DNA of 6,129 nucleotides. Origin: Deltaproteobacteria bacterium. Its GTDB lineage: Bacteria > Myxococcota_A > UBA796 > UBA2385. Shown piece after piece: positions 1 through 5,629 of the stretch. The first letter of the stretch is position 1. The number at the start of each line of letters is the position of its first letter. The position numbers and the translations under genes are program-made. Under the pieces are notes generated by a model. That model had not been told where the DNA came from and searched no databases. It saw only the letters and a program-made list of their open reading frames with translations. Where the stretch lies: NCBI GenBank assembly GCA_016845285.1, contig JAERSX010000937.1, positions 1-6,129 on the forward strand, read 5' to 3'.

Positions 1-290
1 GTCCCGTGCACCTCCTCGATCAGCTCGCGATGGCCACGCCCGAGAACCTGCAGCTGCTCAGCTTGGACGAGCAGAACAAGAAGCTGGAGCTGACCGGCAT
101 CGCCGTCAGCAACGAGGTCATCTCACAGGTCCTCAGCAACCTGGAGCAGTCGGAGTACTTCGACGACGTGTACCTGAACGCCATCGATCAGGAAGACAGG
201 GACGGCGTGAAGCTCAAGAACTTCTCCATCTCCGCGCGACTCGTGATCCCAGGCACTGACGGCGACTCCGCCGATCAGGCGTCGGGTTGA
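1..290 (+). CDS. pilN: Type IV pilus assembly protein PilN, C-terminal part (5' end outside window)
   Basis: PilN is a bitopic inner-membrane protein. Its cytoplasmic N-terminus binds PilM, and its periplasmic domain pairs with PilO to build the alignment complex of the type IVa pilus. Only about 95 C-terminal codons are present, read from position 3 to the TGA at 288-290; the membrane segment and the PilM-binding tail lie upstream of the window. Visible family features are the opening LLDQLAMATPENLQL, a short beta strand KLELTGIA, the helix ISQVLSNLEQSEYFDDV and the closing strand NFSISARLVI. This is the usual ferredoxin-like PilN C-terminal domain. The GTG at 6 is in frame but is not the start, because the domain clearly continues upstream. 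The gene is followed after 13 bases by pilO, the expected partner. Identification rests on the domain pattern plus the pilO-pilP-pilQ context and is secure. Confidence 0.93.
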   Translation, partial: PVHLLDQLAMATPENLQLLSLDEQNKKLELTGIAVSNEVISQVLSNLEQSEYFDDVYLNAIDQEDRDGVKLKNFSISARLVIPGTDGDSADQASG

Positions 291-303
291 GGCGAGGACT
301 CCC

Positions 304-936
304 GTGAACCTGGTAACGCTCCTAGAACGCCTCGGCAAGATCCCCCGCTCACAGCGGCTGATCCTCTATGGGGCCCTCTACGTCATCATCGTGGTGGCCT
401 ACTGGGGTTTGCTGTACCTGCCCAAGGGCGGTGAGCTGGATGCCTTGAGGTCTGAGAAGGCCACCCTCCTGGAGCAGAGGTCGCAGATCGAGGCGCGGGT
501 CAAGGACAAGGCGCTCTTCGAGGAGCAGCTCAAGACGCTCATGGCCGATCTGCAGCAGGCTCTCAAGGAGCTGCCCAACGATCGGGAGATCCCAGGCCTG
601 CTCAAGAGCATCAGCACCATGGGCAAGAAGGTCGGGCTCGAGGTCCGGAAGTTCGCACCTCTCGACGAACGGACCAAGAAGTACGTGGCTGAGGTGCCTG
701 TGGCCCTCGAGGTGGAGGGCGCCTACCACGAGGTGGCGATGTTCTTCGATCGGCTCAGCAAGATGAACCGGATCGTCTACGTCCAGGACATCGAGATGAA
801 CCAGCCGCAGGAACGTGGCGGCAAGGTGTACCTGACCGTCACAGGCAAGGCTGTCACCTTCCGGTTCCTCACCGACGAGGAGATCCAGCGGGCCGAGGAG
901 GCCTCCAAGGCCAAGCGCGGCCGGGGGAAGAGGTAG
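304..936 (+). CDS. pilO: Type IV pilus alignment protein PilO
   Basis: PilO is the inner-membrane partner of PilN in the alignment complex that links the cytoplasmic motor side to PilP and PilQ. The 210-residue product is the normal length for the family. In order it has a short cytoplasmic N-terminus, one membrane segment at about 19-39 (LILYGALYVIIVVAYWGLLY), a charged coiled coil at about 43-93, and a periplasmic ferredoxin-like domain. The typical PilO stretch EIPGLLKSISTMGKKVGLEV lies at about 95-114, and YHEVAMFFDRLSKMNRIVYV at 141-160. The start is GTG at 304, preceded by GAGG at 294-297 with six bases between, and it puts the membrane segment where the family has it. The last residues (SKAKRGRGKR) are very basic; the DNA encoding them also contains the purine-rich ribosome-binding stretch of pilP, which may explain part of the bias. 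The fold and neighbours make this call firm. Confidence 0.95.
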   Translation: MNLVTLLERLGKIPRSQRLILYGALYVIIVVAYWGLLYLPKGGELDALRSEKATLLEQRSQIEARVKDKALFEEQLKTLMADLQQALKELPNDREIPGLLKSISTMGKKVGLEVRKFAPLDERTKKYVAEVPVALEVEGAYHEVAMFFDRLSKMNRIVYVQDIEMNQPQERGGKVYLTVTGKAVTFRFLTDEEIQRAEEASKAKRGRGKR

Positions 937-939
937 GTC

Positions 940-1473
940 ATGGCCAAGCTCACCAGCAATGTGCTGATGCTGCTCGCCGGGCTCTTGGCGTTCAGCGGCT
1001 GCGACTTCCTCGTGGACGGCCAGGGAGGCAATCCCGATGCGGGGCCGCCCGTGGCCTCCAAGTCCAAGTCGAAGGCCAAGGCGCCGACCATCCTCGCGCA
1101 ACCCGAGGAAGACATCGAAGAGTACGCCTACAACCCAATCGGCAAGCGCGATCCCTTCCGCAGCTTCCTGTCGCTGGGTACCCGCACCGACACAGACCAT
1201 CCGCGGACGCCTCTCCAGCGCTACGAGATCGATCAGTACACGCTGGTGGGCATCGTCTGGGGTGTCGAACGTCCTCGTGCACTGGTTGAGGATCCCGACG
1301 GCGTCGGTCATGTGATGGAAATCGGTACCTACATCGGGAAGAACTGGGGCAAGGTCACGCAGATCTCGCCCACCGAGGTGGTCGTCACCGAGGAATTCCA
1401 GACCATCGACGGCGAATTGGTCGTCAACTCCATTCCCATGGTCCTGCCGGTCGAGTCCCTGGGGGAGTTCTGA
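940..1473 (+). CDS. pilP: Type IV pilus lipoprotein PilP
   Basis: PilP is a lipid-anchored periplasmic protein that binds the PilN-PilO pair and the N0 domain of PilQ, tying the inner-membrane complex to the outer-membrane secretin. The 177-residue product starts with a lipoprotein signal: K3, a hydrophobic core at about 8-17 and the lipobox FSGC with lipidated Cys21. Asp22 at position +2 would mean retention in the inner membrane by the enterobacterial rule, which matches PilP's known site. A disordered Lys/Ser/Pro-rich tether (about 28-58) follows, then the family motif YAYNPIGKRDPF at 62-73. The beta-rich homology domain runs from about 92 to 170 (YTLVGIVWG, ALVEDPDGVGHVMEIGTYIGKNWGKV). 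The ATG at 940 lies three bases after the pilO stop, with AGAGG at 929-933. Its TGA at 1471-1473 overlaps a further ATG, the possible mini-gene. Function and identity are secure. Confidence 0.95.
   Translation: MAKLTSNVLMLLAGLLAFSGCDFLVDGQGGNPDAGPPVASKSKSKAKAPTILAQPEEDIEEYAYNPIGKRDPFRSFLSLGTRTDTDHPRTPLQRYEIDQYTLVGIVWGVERPRALVEDPDGVGHVMEIGTYIGKNWGKVTQISPTEVVVTEEFQTIDGELVVNSIPMVLPVESLGEF
1462..1467 (+). promoter_or_regulatory. Ribosome-binding site inside the pilP end, for the mini-ORF at 1473
   Basis: GGGGAG sits five bases before the ATG at 1473, the same spacing as other starts in this window. It lies in the last codons of pilP (Leu-Gly-Glu), so it could be a coding coincidence. Together with the TGATG overlap it gives the short frame a well-formed initiation site. 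Confidence 0.5.
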
Positions 1474-1559
1474 TGAGGTCGACTCTGGGTCCGCTCTTGA
1501 CGCTGTTGTACGCTGAGGTCGGTCGACGCGTTCCGTCGCCCCACCACGAGGTGCCCTGA
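1473..1559 (+). CDS. Possible 28-residue protein or leader peptide coupled to pilP and pilQ
   Basis: This short frame exactly bridges the pilP-pilQ gap. Its ATG overlaps the pilP stop (TGATG at 1471-1475), and its TGA overlaps the pilQ start (TGATG at 1557-1561). GGGGAG at 1462-1467 is well placed for initiation. The product begins MRSTLGPLLTLLYAEVGRR and ends in a Pro/His-rich tail. It has one basic residue, a hydrophobic stretch (5-14) too short to cross a membrane, then two arginines. I recognise no family. Third positions are mostly G or C (21 of 27 after the start), which is compatible with coding but weak in GC-rich DNA. It may be a real small pilus protein, a leader whose translation feeds ribosomes to pilQ, or chance. 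The double overlap and ribosome site favour translation; the length and lack of a known homologue keep confidence moderate. Confidence 0.42.
   Translation: MRSTLGPLLTLLYAEVGRRVPSPHHEVP
1548..1553 (+). promoter_or_regulatory. Ribosome-binding site fixing the pilQ start
   Basis: GAGGTG, a full match to the common anti-Shine-Dalgarno, lies five bases before the ATG at 1559. Going upstream in the pilQ frame, no ATG, GTG or TTG occurs before an in-frame TGA at 1514-1516. The ATG at 1559 is therefore the only reasonable start, and it leaves a good signal peptide. Confidence 0.75.
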
Positions 1560-3967
1560 TGAGCCACCTGTTGTCCTCTCTCCGAGCGGGTGCGCTGGTT
1601 GCGCTGCTCGCGGGTTCCGCGCTCATGGCGCCACCTGCGTGGGCCGCTGACCTCACACTCGAACGCATCGAGATCCAGCAAGGTGCGACGACCACCGTCG
1701 ACCTGACCCTGTCGGAGGACGCTGGCGGCGCTGCCTCCCGCCCCTTTGCCATGAGTGAGCCGGATCGTCTGGTGATCGACATCGCCGACGCAAAGGTCGG
1801 CAGCTCGGCGGCAGAGGTCGAGGTGGCAGGTCTCGTCAGTGCCGTGGACATCGAGTCTTTCGACGACGGCCAGGGAACCATCACTCGCGTGAAGCTGACC
1901 CTGACCGGTCCGGTCGACCACACCGTTCAGGCCAACGGCTCTCGCATCAAGGTGCAGCTCGCGGCGCGTGCGGCAAGCGCAGATCCCATGGCGGCGGCCC
2001 TGAGCGGCGGCGGCAGCGGTGAGGCCACGGCGACCACGTCTGCTGAATCAGCGGTCGCCACGGACACCTTGGCGGACGACCGTCCCCTCAGTGGACCGTG
2101 CCTCTCCGGCTCCGGCTGCGCGGATGGCGATGTGCCCAACGGACCCTCCGTGCGCTCCATCGACTTCCAGAATCTGGACAAGGCGAGCCGCGTGGTGATC
2201 GGCACACGCGCCGGCGCGCCCTACACCACCTCGCAGCCACGCCCCGACCTGATCGTCGTGGACTTCCCGGGAGCATTCCTCCCTCAGAGTCTGGGTGGCA
2301 GTGGCCGCGTCCTCGATACCAGCCAGTTCCTGAGTCCCGTGCGCATGGTGCGCGCCTACCGCACCTCGTCTGGCGCCCGAGTGGCCATCAGCCTGCGGCG
2401 TGAGACCACGTTCAATGTGCAGGAAGGTCAGGGCGGACTCGTCTTCGTAGACGTCGCCATCCCAGCGGGCATGCAGGAGGAGATCGCCAGCTCCATCCAG
2501 CAGAGCAGCTCGGCTGCGCCCAGCGAGTCGAGCGATGGGCTCAACAACGCCTACCAGAGCGAGCTGCTCATCGGCTCGAGTGGCCGTACCTCCGACCCGC
2601 AGGCCGCCTTCGGTAGCGGCAGCGGTGCCAACGATCCGGCCTCGCTGTTGGGCATGTCCGGTGGGTTCAACTTCGACGGCGGCAGCGCGGCCACCATGGG
2701 CTTCTCGGGGCGCAAGATCAGCCTCGACTTGGTCAACGCGGACGTCCACAGTGTCTTCCGACTGATCAGCAACGTGTCCAACCTCAACATCGTCGCGGGC
2801 GACGACGTCACGGGTGACATCACGGTGCGGCTGCAGGACGTGCCGTGGGATCAGGCGCTGGCAGCGGTTCTCCAGGCCAAGGGTCTGGGCTCGCAGCGCT
2901 TCGGAAACATCCTCCGGGTCGCGCCTATCGAGACCATCAAGGCCGAGCAGCAGTCGGCCCTCGAGGCCAAGAGGGCTCAGGAAGAGCTCGAAGACCTCGA
3001 GATGTTGGTGCTCCCTCTCAACTACGCCACAGCGAGCGATCTGGTGAACCAGATCGGAGCCGTGCTGAGCAAGCGCGGCTCGGTCGAGGTGGATGATCGG
3101 GCGAATCAGCTCATCATCAAGGATGCGCAGGACACCCTGGCACAGATTCGGGAGCTGGTGCGTCATCTCGACAAGGAGACGCCTCAGGTACTCATCGAGG
3201 CCCGCATCGTGGAGGCCAACACGGCCTATACGCGCGCTCTGGGCATCCAGTGGGGCGGCGAGCTCGATGCCAGCACGCGTACTGGCTACTCGACGGGGCT
3301 GTTCTTCCCCAACGAGATCGGCACCCAAGGTGGTCTGAGCTTCGACGGTGAGTCCCAGTTCTACTCGGCCACCCAGGACAGTCTGCTGGTGGACCTCGGA
3401 GCCGATGGCTCCAGCTCGGCGATCAACTTCCACCTGGGCAGCATCCCCGGTCTGGTCGACCTCGATGCGCGTCTCTCGGCGATGGAGTCTGATGGCTACG
3501 GCAAGGTGGTCTCGTCACCCCGCGTCACCACCATCGACAACTCCGAGGCCTCGATCACGCAGGGGCAGCGGATTCCCTTCCTGTCGTCCTCTGCCGGTGG
3601 CACGAACGTCCAGTTCATCAACGCCTCGCTGGAGCTGACGGTCACGCCGCACATCACCAGTGACAATCAGGTCTTCCTCAACGTCTCGGTCACCAACAAC
3701 CGTGCGGACTTCTCCCAGCTGGTGCAGGGCAACCCTGCCATCCAGATCAAGGAGATCAAGACCGAATTGCTCATCGAAGACGGCGAGACCTCTGTCATCG
3801 GTGGCGTCTTCGCTACCGAGGAGAGCGCGAGCCAGGATCGAGTTCCCGGTCTGCACGCCATTCCGTTGCTGGGTGCCCTCTTCCGGTCCTCGTCGCGGGC
3901 CATGAGCCGCAACGAACTCCTCGTCTTCATCACGCCGCAGGTCGTGAAGGTCAAGTCCGGCAGCTGA
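1559..3967 (+). CDS. pilQ: Type IV pilus secretin PilQ
   Basis: PilQ oligomerises in the outer membrane as the gated channel through which the type IVa pilus passes. The 802-residue precursor has a Sec signal peptide (hydrophobic core about 10-24, probable cleavage after AWA at 27-29). Two AMIN-like beta domains, expected to hold peptidoglycan, lie at about 32-135 and 197-300. They are separated by a Gly/Ser/Ala linker (about 138-196) and followed by a Ser/Gly-rich linker (about 305-384). The secretin N0 domain is at about 386-456 (ISLDLVNADVHSVFRLI, LQDVPWDQALAAVLQAKGLG) and the N1 domain at about 481-540. The secretin core runs from 541 to 796, with QVLIEARIVEA, GKVVSSPRVTTIDN, GQRIPF, VTPHIT, DGETSVIGGVF, a VPGL turn then IPLLGALF, and NELLVFITPQVV. 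Nothing essential looks missing. The only cysteines, C181 and C187, are in the first linker. The spacing to the mini-ORF suggests coupled translation. Identity is certain. Confidence 0.97.
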   Translation: MSHLLSSLRAGALVALLAGSALMAPPAWAADLTLERIEIQQGATTTVDLTLSEDAGGAASRPFAMSEPDRLVIDIADAKVGSSAAEVEVAGLVSAVDIESFDDGQGTITRVKLTLTGPVDHTVQANGSRIKVQLAARAASADPMAAALSGGGSGEATATTSAESAVATDTLADDRPLSGPCLSGSGCADGDVPNGPSVRSIDFQNLDKASRVVIGTRAGAPYTTSQPRPDLIVVDFPGAFLPQSLGGSGRVLDTSQFLSPVRMVRAYRTSSGARVAISLRRETTFNVQEGQGGLVFVDVAIPAGMQEEIASSIQQSSSAAPSESSDGLNNAYQSELLIGSSGRTSDPQAAFGSGSGANDPASLLGMSGGFNFDGGSAATMGFSGRKISLDLVNADVHSVFRLISNVSNLNIVAGDDVTGDITVRLQDVPWDQALAAVLQAKGLGSQRFGNILRVAPIETIKAEQQSALEAKRAQEELEDLEMLVLPLNYATASDLVNQIGAVLSKRGSVEVDDRANQLIIKDAQDTLAQIRELVRHLDKETPQVLIEARIVEANTAYTRALGIQWGGELDASTRTGYSTGLFFPNEIGTQGGLSFDGESQFYSATQDSLLVDLGADGSSSAINFHLGSIPGLVDLDARLSAMESDGYGKVVSSPRVTTIDNSEASITQGQRIPFLSSSAGGTNVQFINASLELTVTPHITSDNQVFLNVSVTNNRADFSQLVQGNPAIQIKEIKTELLIEDGETSVIGGVFATEESASQDRVPGLHAIPLLGALFRSSSRAMSRNELLVFITPQVVKVKSGS

Positions 3968-3974
3968 GGCCTTC

Positions 3975-4508
3975 GTGTCGGGTCCGTCCCGCGCGTCACT
4001 TTCCTCGCCGCTTGCGGTGGGTGGCTTCATGGGTGTGGGCAAGAGCACTGTGGCACGTGTGCTCGCCGCGCGCCTCGATCGCCCCTTTGTGGACCTGGAC
4101 CGACGTGTGGAGGAGCACGCGGGGCGAACCGTGAGCGACATCTTCGCCCAGCAAGGCGAGGGGAGCTTCCGTGCCCACGAGCTCAGCGCTCTCACGGCCG
4201 CTCTCGGGAATCCCGAGGTGATCGTGGCGTTGGGCGGTGGCACCCTGCACCAGCCGGCCGCCCTGGCCCGCTTACGTGCCACCAACGCCCGGGTCTTCGT
4301 GCTGGCTCTCGACTGGGAGACCTGGCTGAGCCGTCGGGCGGCATTGAAAGCCGACGAGGTGGCCTCCCGGCCGCTGCTACACGATGCGGCCGCGCTGTTC
4401 GCCGCACGGACCGAGGGCTATGCCGAGGCTGGCGTCCAGGTGGACGTGCGCGGACTGGGCCCCGAGGCCGTCGTCGACCGCATCCTTGCACTGATGGAGG
4501 AGCCGTGA
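3975..4508 (+). CDS. aroK: Shikimate kinase
   Basis: Shikimate kinase phosphorylates shikimate at the 3-hydroxyl with ATP in the cytoplasm, the fifth step of chorismate synthesis. The 177-residue product is normal in length. Visible motifs are the Walker A loop GFMGVGKST (17-25), the substrate pair D40 and D42 in FVDLD, R66 in SFRAHE, the GGG of the Walker B region at 87-89, the lid arginine R132 in SRPLL, and R145 in ARTEGY, where the family has its second substrate arginine. All key residues are present, so the enzyme should be active. The start is GTG at 3975, seven bases after the pilQ stop. TGAGG at 3965-3969, which includes that stop, is the likely ribosome site. The alternative GTG at 4017 would leave only two residues before the Walker loop and is too late. 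The gene ends in a GTGA overlap with aroB. I use aroK rather than aroL because of the linkage to pilQ and aroB. Confidence 0.95.
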   Translation: MSGPSRASLSSPLAVGGFMGVGKSTVARVLAARLDRPFVDLDRRVEEHAGRTVSDIFAQQGEGSFRAHELSALTAALGNPEVIVALGGGTLHQPAALARLRATNARVFVLALDWETWLSRRAALKADEVASRPLLHDAAALFAARTEGYAEAGVQVDVRGLGPEAVVDRILALMEEP

Positions 4509-5629
4509 GGATCGCCGTGTCACTGGGGGAGGGCCGTAGCTACGAGGTGCACGTGGTCGCGGGTGGCCTGGGTGGACTCGGGGCCGCGGTGGCCGAGGTT
4601 CATCCACCGGGACCGTTGGTCCTGGCCGGACCCTCGCCCGTGGTGCGTCTCCATGGAGATGTTGCTCGGGAGAGCCTGGTCGCTGCCGGTTTTCAGGTGA
4701 CCGCCCTCGGCGTGCCCGACGGCGAACGTCACAAGACCCTGGACAGCTGGCGTCTGCTCGTGGACGAGCTGATCGCCTTGGGGGTGGATCGCCGCACACC
4801 GGTGGTGGCACTCGGCGGAGGAGTCACCGGAGACCTGGTTGGCTTCGCGGCGGCGACCGTCAAGCGCGGCGTGCCGGTGGTGCAGGTTCCCACCACACTA
4901 CTCGCCATGGTCGACAGCGCTGTGGGGGGAAAGACCGGTGTGAACACCCCTGCGGGCAAGAACCTCGTGGGCGCCTTCCACCAACCAAGCCTCGTCTACG
5001 CCGCCACCGACACGCTTCGCACGCTCGCTGGTGCCGAGGTGCGCTGTGGCCTCGGCGAGGTCGTCAAGCACGGGTTGATCCGCGATCGCTCCCTCTTCGA
5101 GCTCTGTCGGGAGGAGGCGAGAGGGATTCTCGATCTCGACGCCGAGCTCCTTCAGCACTTGGTGGTACGGAGCTGCGAGATCAAGGCGGCGGTTGTGGCC
5201 CAGGACGAGCGGGAGAGGGGACTTCGCGCCATCCTCAATTGCGGCCACACGGTGGGCCATGCCATCGAGACCACGCTGAGGCACGGCACACTGAGGCATG
5301 GAGAGTGTGTCGCCATCGGCCTGCTGGCGGAGGCTCGTTGGGCGGTGGCTCGTGGGGACTGTGCTGCCGATGTGCCAGCCAAGATCTTGGCCACCCTGGA
5401 TGCGTTGGGTCTGCCGTGGAGTCCGCCTCGGTTGGACCGCGATCTCCTCCAAGACGCCCTGAGGCGCGACAAGAAGTGGGCCCGTGGTACACTCAGTACC
5501 GCAGTTTTGCTCGACATCGGAGCGGTGCGGCTCGACCGCATCGACCGCGCAGAAGCGCGACAGATGATGGACGAGCTCCCCCTTCCGAATTCCCCACCAC
5601 CCGAGCCACCTCACCTCCAGGAGCCATGA
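4505..5629 (+). CDS. aroB: 3-dehydroquinate synthase
   Basis: AroB converts 3-deoxy-arabino-heptulosonate 7-phosphate to 3-dehydroquinate, the second step of the shikimate pathway, using NAD and a divalent metal. The 374-residue product carries the full signature: PDGERHK (71-77), GGGVTGDLVGFAAA (104-117), PTTLLAMVDSAVGGKTGVN (129-147) with D137 and K143, GKN with K152, GEVVKHG with E185 and K188, NCGHTVGHAIE (245-255), HGECVAIG (265-272) and RDKK (321-324). E185, H248 and H265 match the usual metal ligands. The GTG at 4505 overlaps the aroK stop by four bases and has GGAGG at 4496-4500, so the pair is probably translationally coupled. The last 15 or so residues are Pro-rich and go beyond the usual end. 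Their DNA contains the ribosome site of the next gene, so they may be non-functional. The call is firm. Confidence 0.96.
   Translation: MRIAVSLGEGRSYEVHVVAGGLGGLGAAVAEVHPPGPLVLAGPSPVVRLHGDVARESLVAAGFQVTALGVPDGERHKTLDSWRLLVDELIALGVDRRTPVVALGGGVTGDLVGFAAATVKRGVPVVQVPTTLLAMVDSAVGGKTGVNTPAGKNLVGAFHQPSLVYAATDTLRTLAGAEVRCGLGEVVKHGLIRDRSLFELCREEARGILDLDAELLQHLVVRSCEIKAAVVAQDERERGLRAILNCGHTVGHAIETTLRHGTLRHGECVAIGLLAEARWAVARGDCAADVPAKILATLDALGLPWSPPRLDRDLLQDALRRDKKWARGTLSTAVLLDIGAVRLDRIDRAEARQMMDELPLPNSPPPEPPHLQEP
5619..5623 (+). promoter_or_regulatory. Ribosome-binding site choosing between two adjacent ATGs
   Basis: AGGAG lies inside the aroB end. It is two bases before the ATG at 5626 and five before the ATG at 5629. 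Five fits the other genes here, so 5629 is preferred. That choice also forms a TGATG stop-start overlap with aroB. Confidence 0.6.

Noticed and set aside
6..290. GTG at 6 as the start of a separate 94-residue gene
   Set aside because: The frame is open to the window edge and encodes the middle of the PilN periplasmic domain, so this is a truncated pilN and not a small gene.
1497..1525. TTGACG as a possible -35 box for a pilQ promoter in the pilP-pilQ gap
   Set aside because: At 16-18 bases downstream the sequence is GC-rich with nothing like TATAAT, and no sigma-54 GG/GC pair is visible either.
349..1923. A 524-codon open frame on the minus strand across pilO, pilP and the start of pilQ
   Set aside because: It is antisense to three firmly identified genes, has no recognisable domain and is the usual shadow of GC-rich coding DNA, where stops are scarce in the frame opposite biased third positions.
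2048..3433. A 461-codon minus-strand frame inside pilQ
   Set aside because: It lies wholly inside the secretin gene; its His/Arg/Glu/Asp-rich translation is a complement artefact without domain features.
5273..5305. Tandem LRHG-T-LRHG in AroB as a possible duplication insert next to the metal-binding His
   Set aside because: Compared from memory with E. coli AroB, the number of residues between HAIE and HGE is the same, so no insertion has occurred; the repeat is probably coincidental.
4898..5614. A 238-codon minus-strand frame opposite aroB
   Set aside because: AroB has every family motif in the plus frame, and the antisense product shows no signal, motif or sensible start context.
5626..5628. 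First of the two adjacent ATGs as the lipoprotein start
   Set aside because: It is only two bases from the AGGAG; the second ATG has five-base spacing and the TGATG overlap. The difference is one residue and cannot be settled from sequence.
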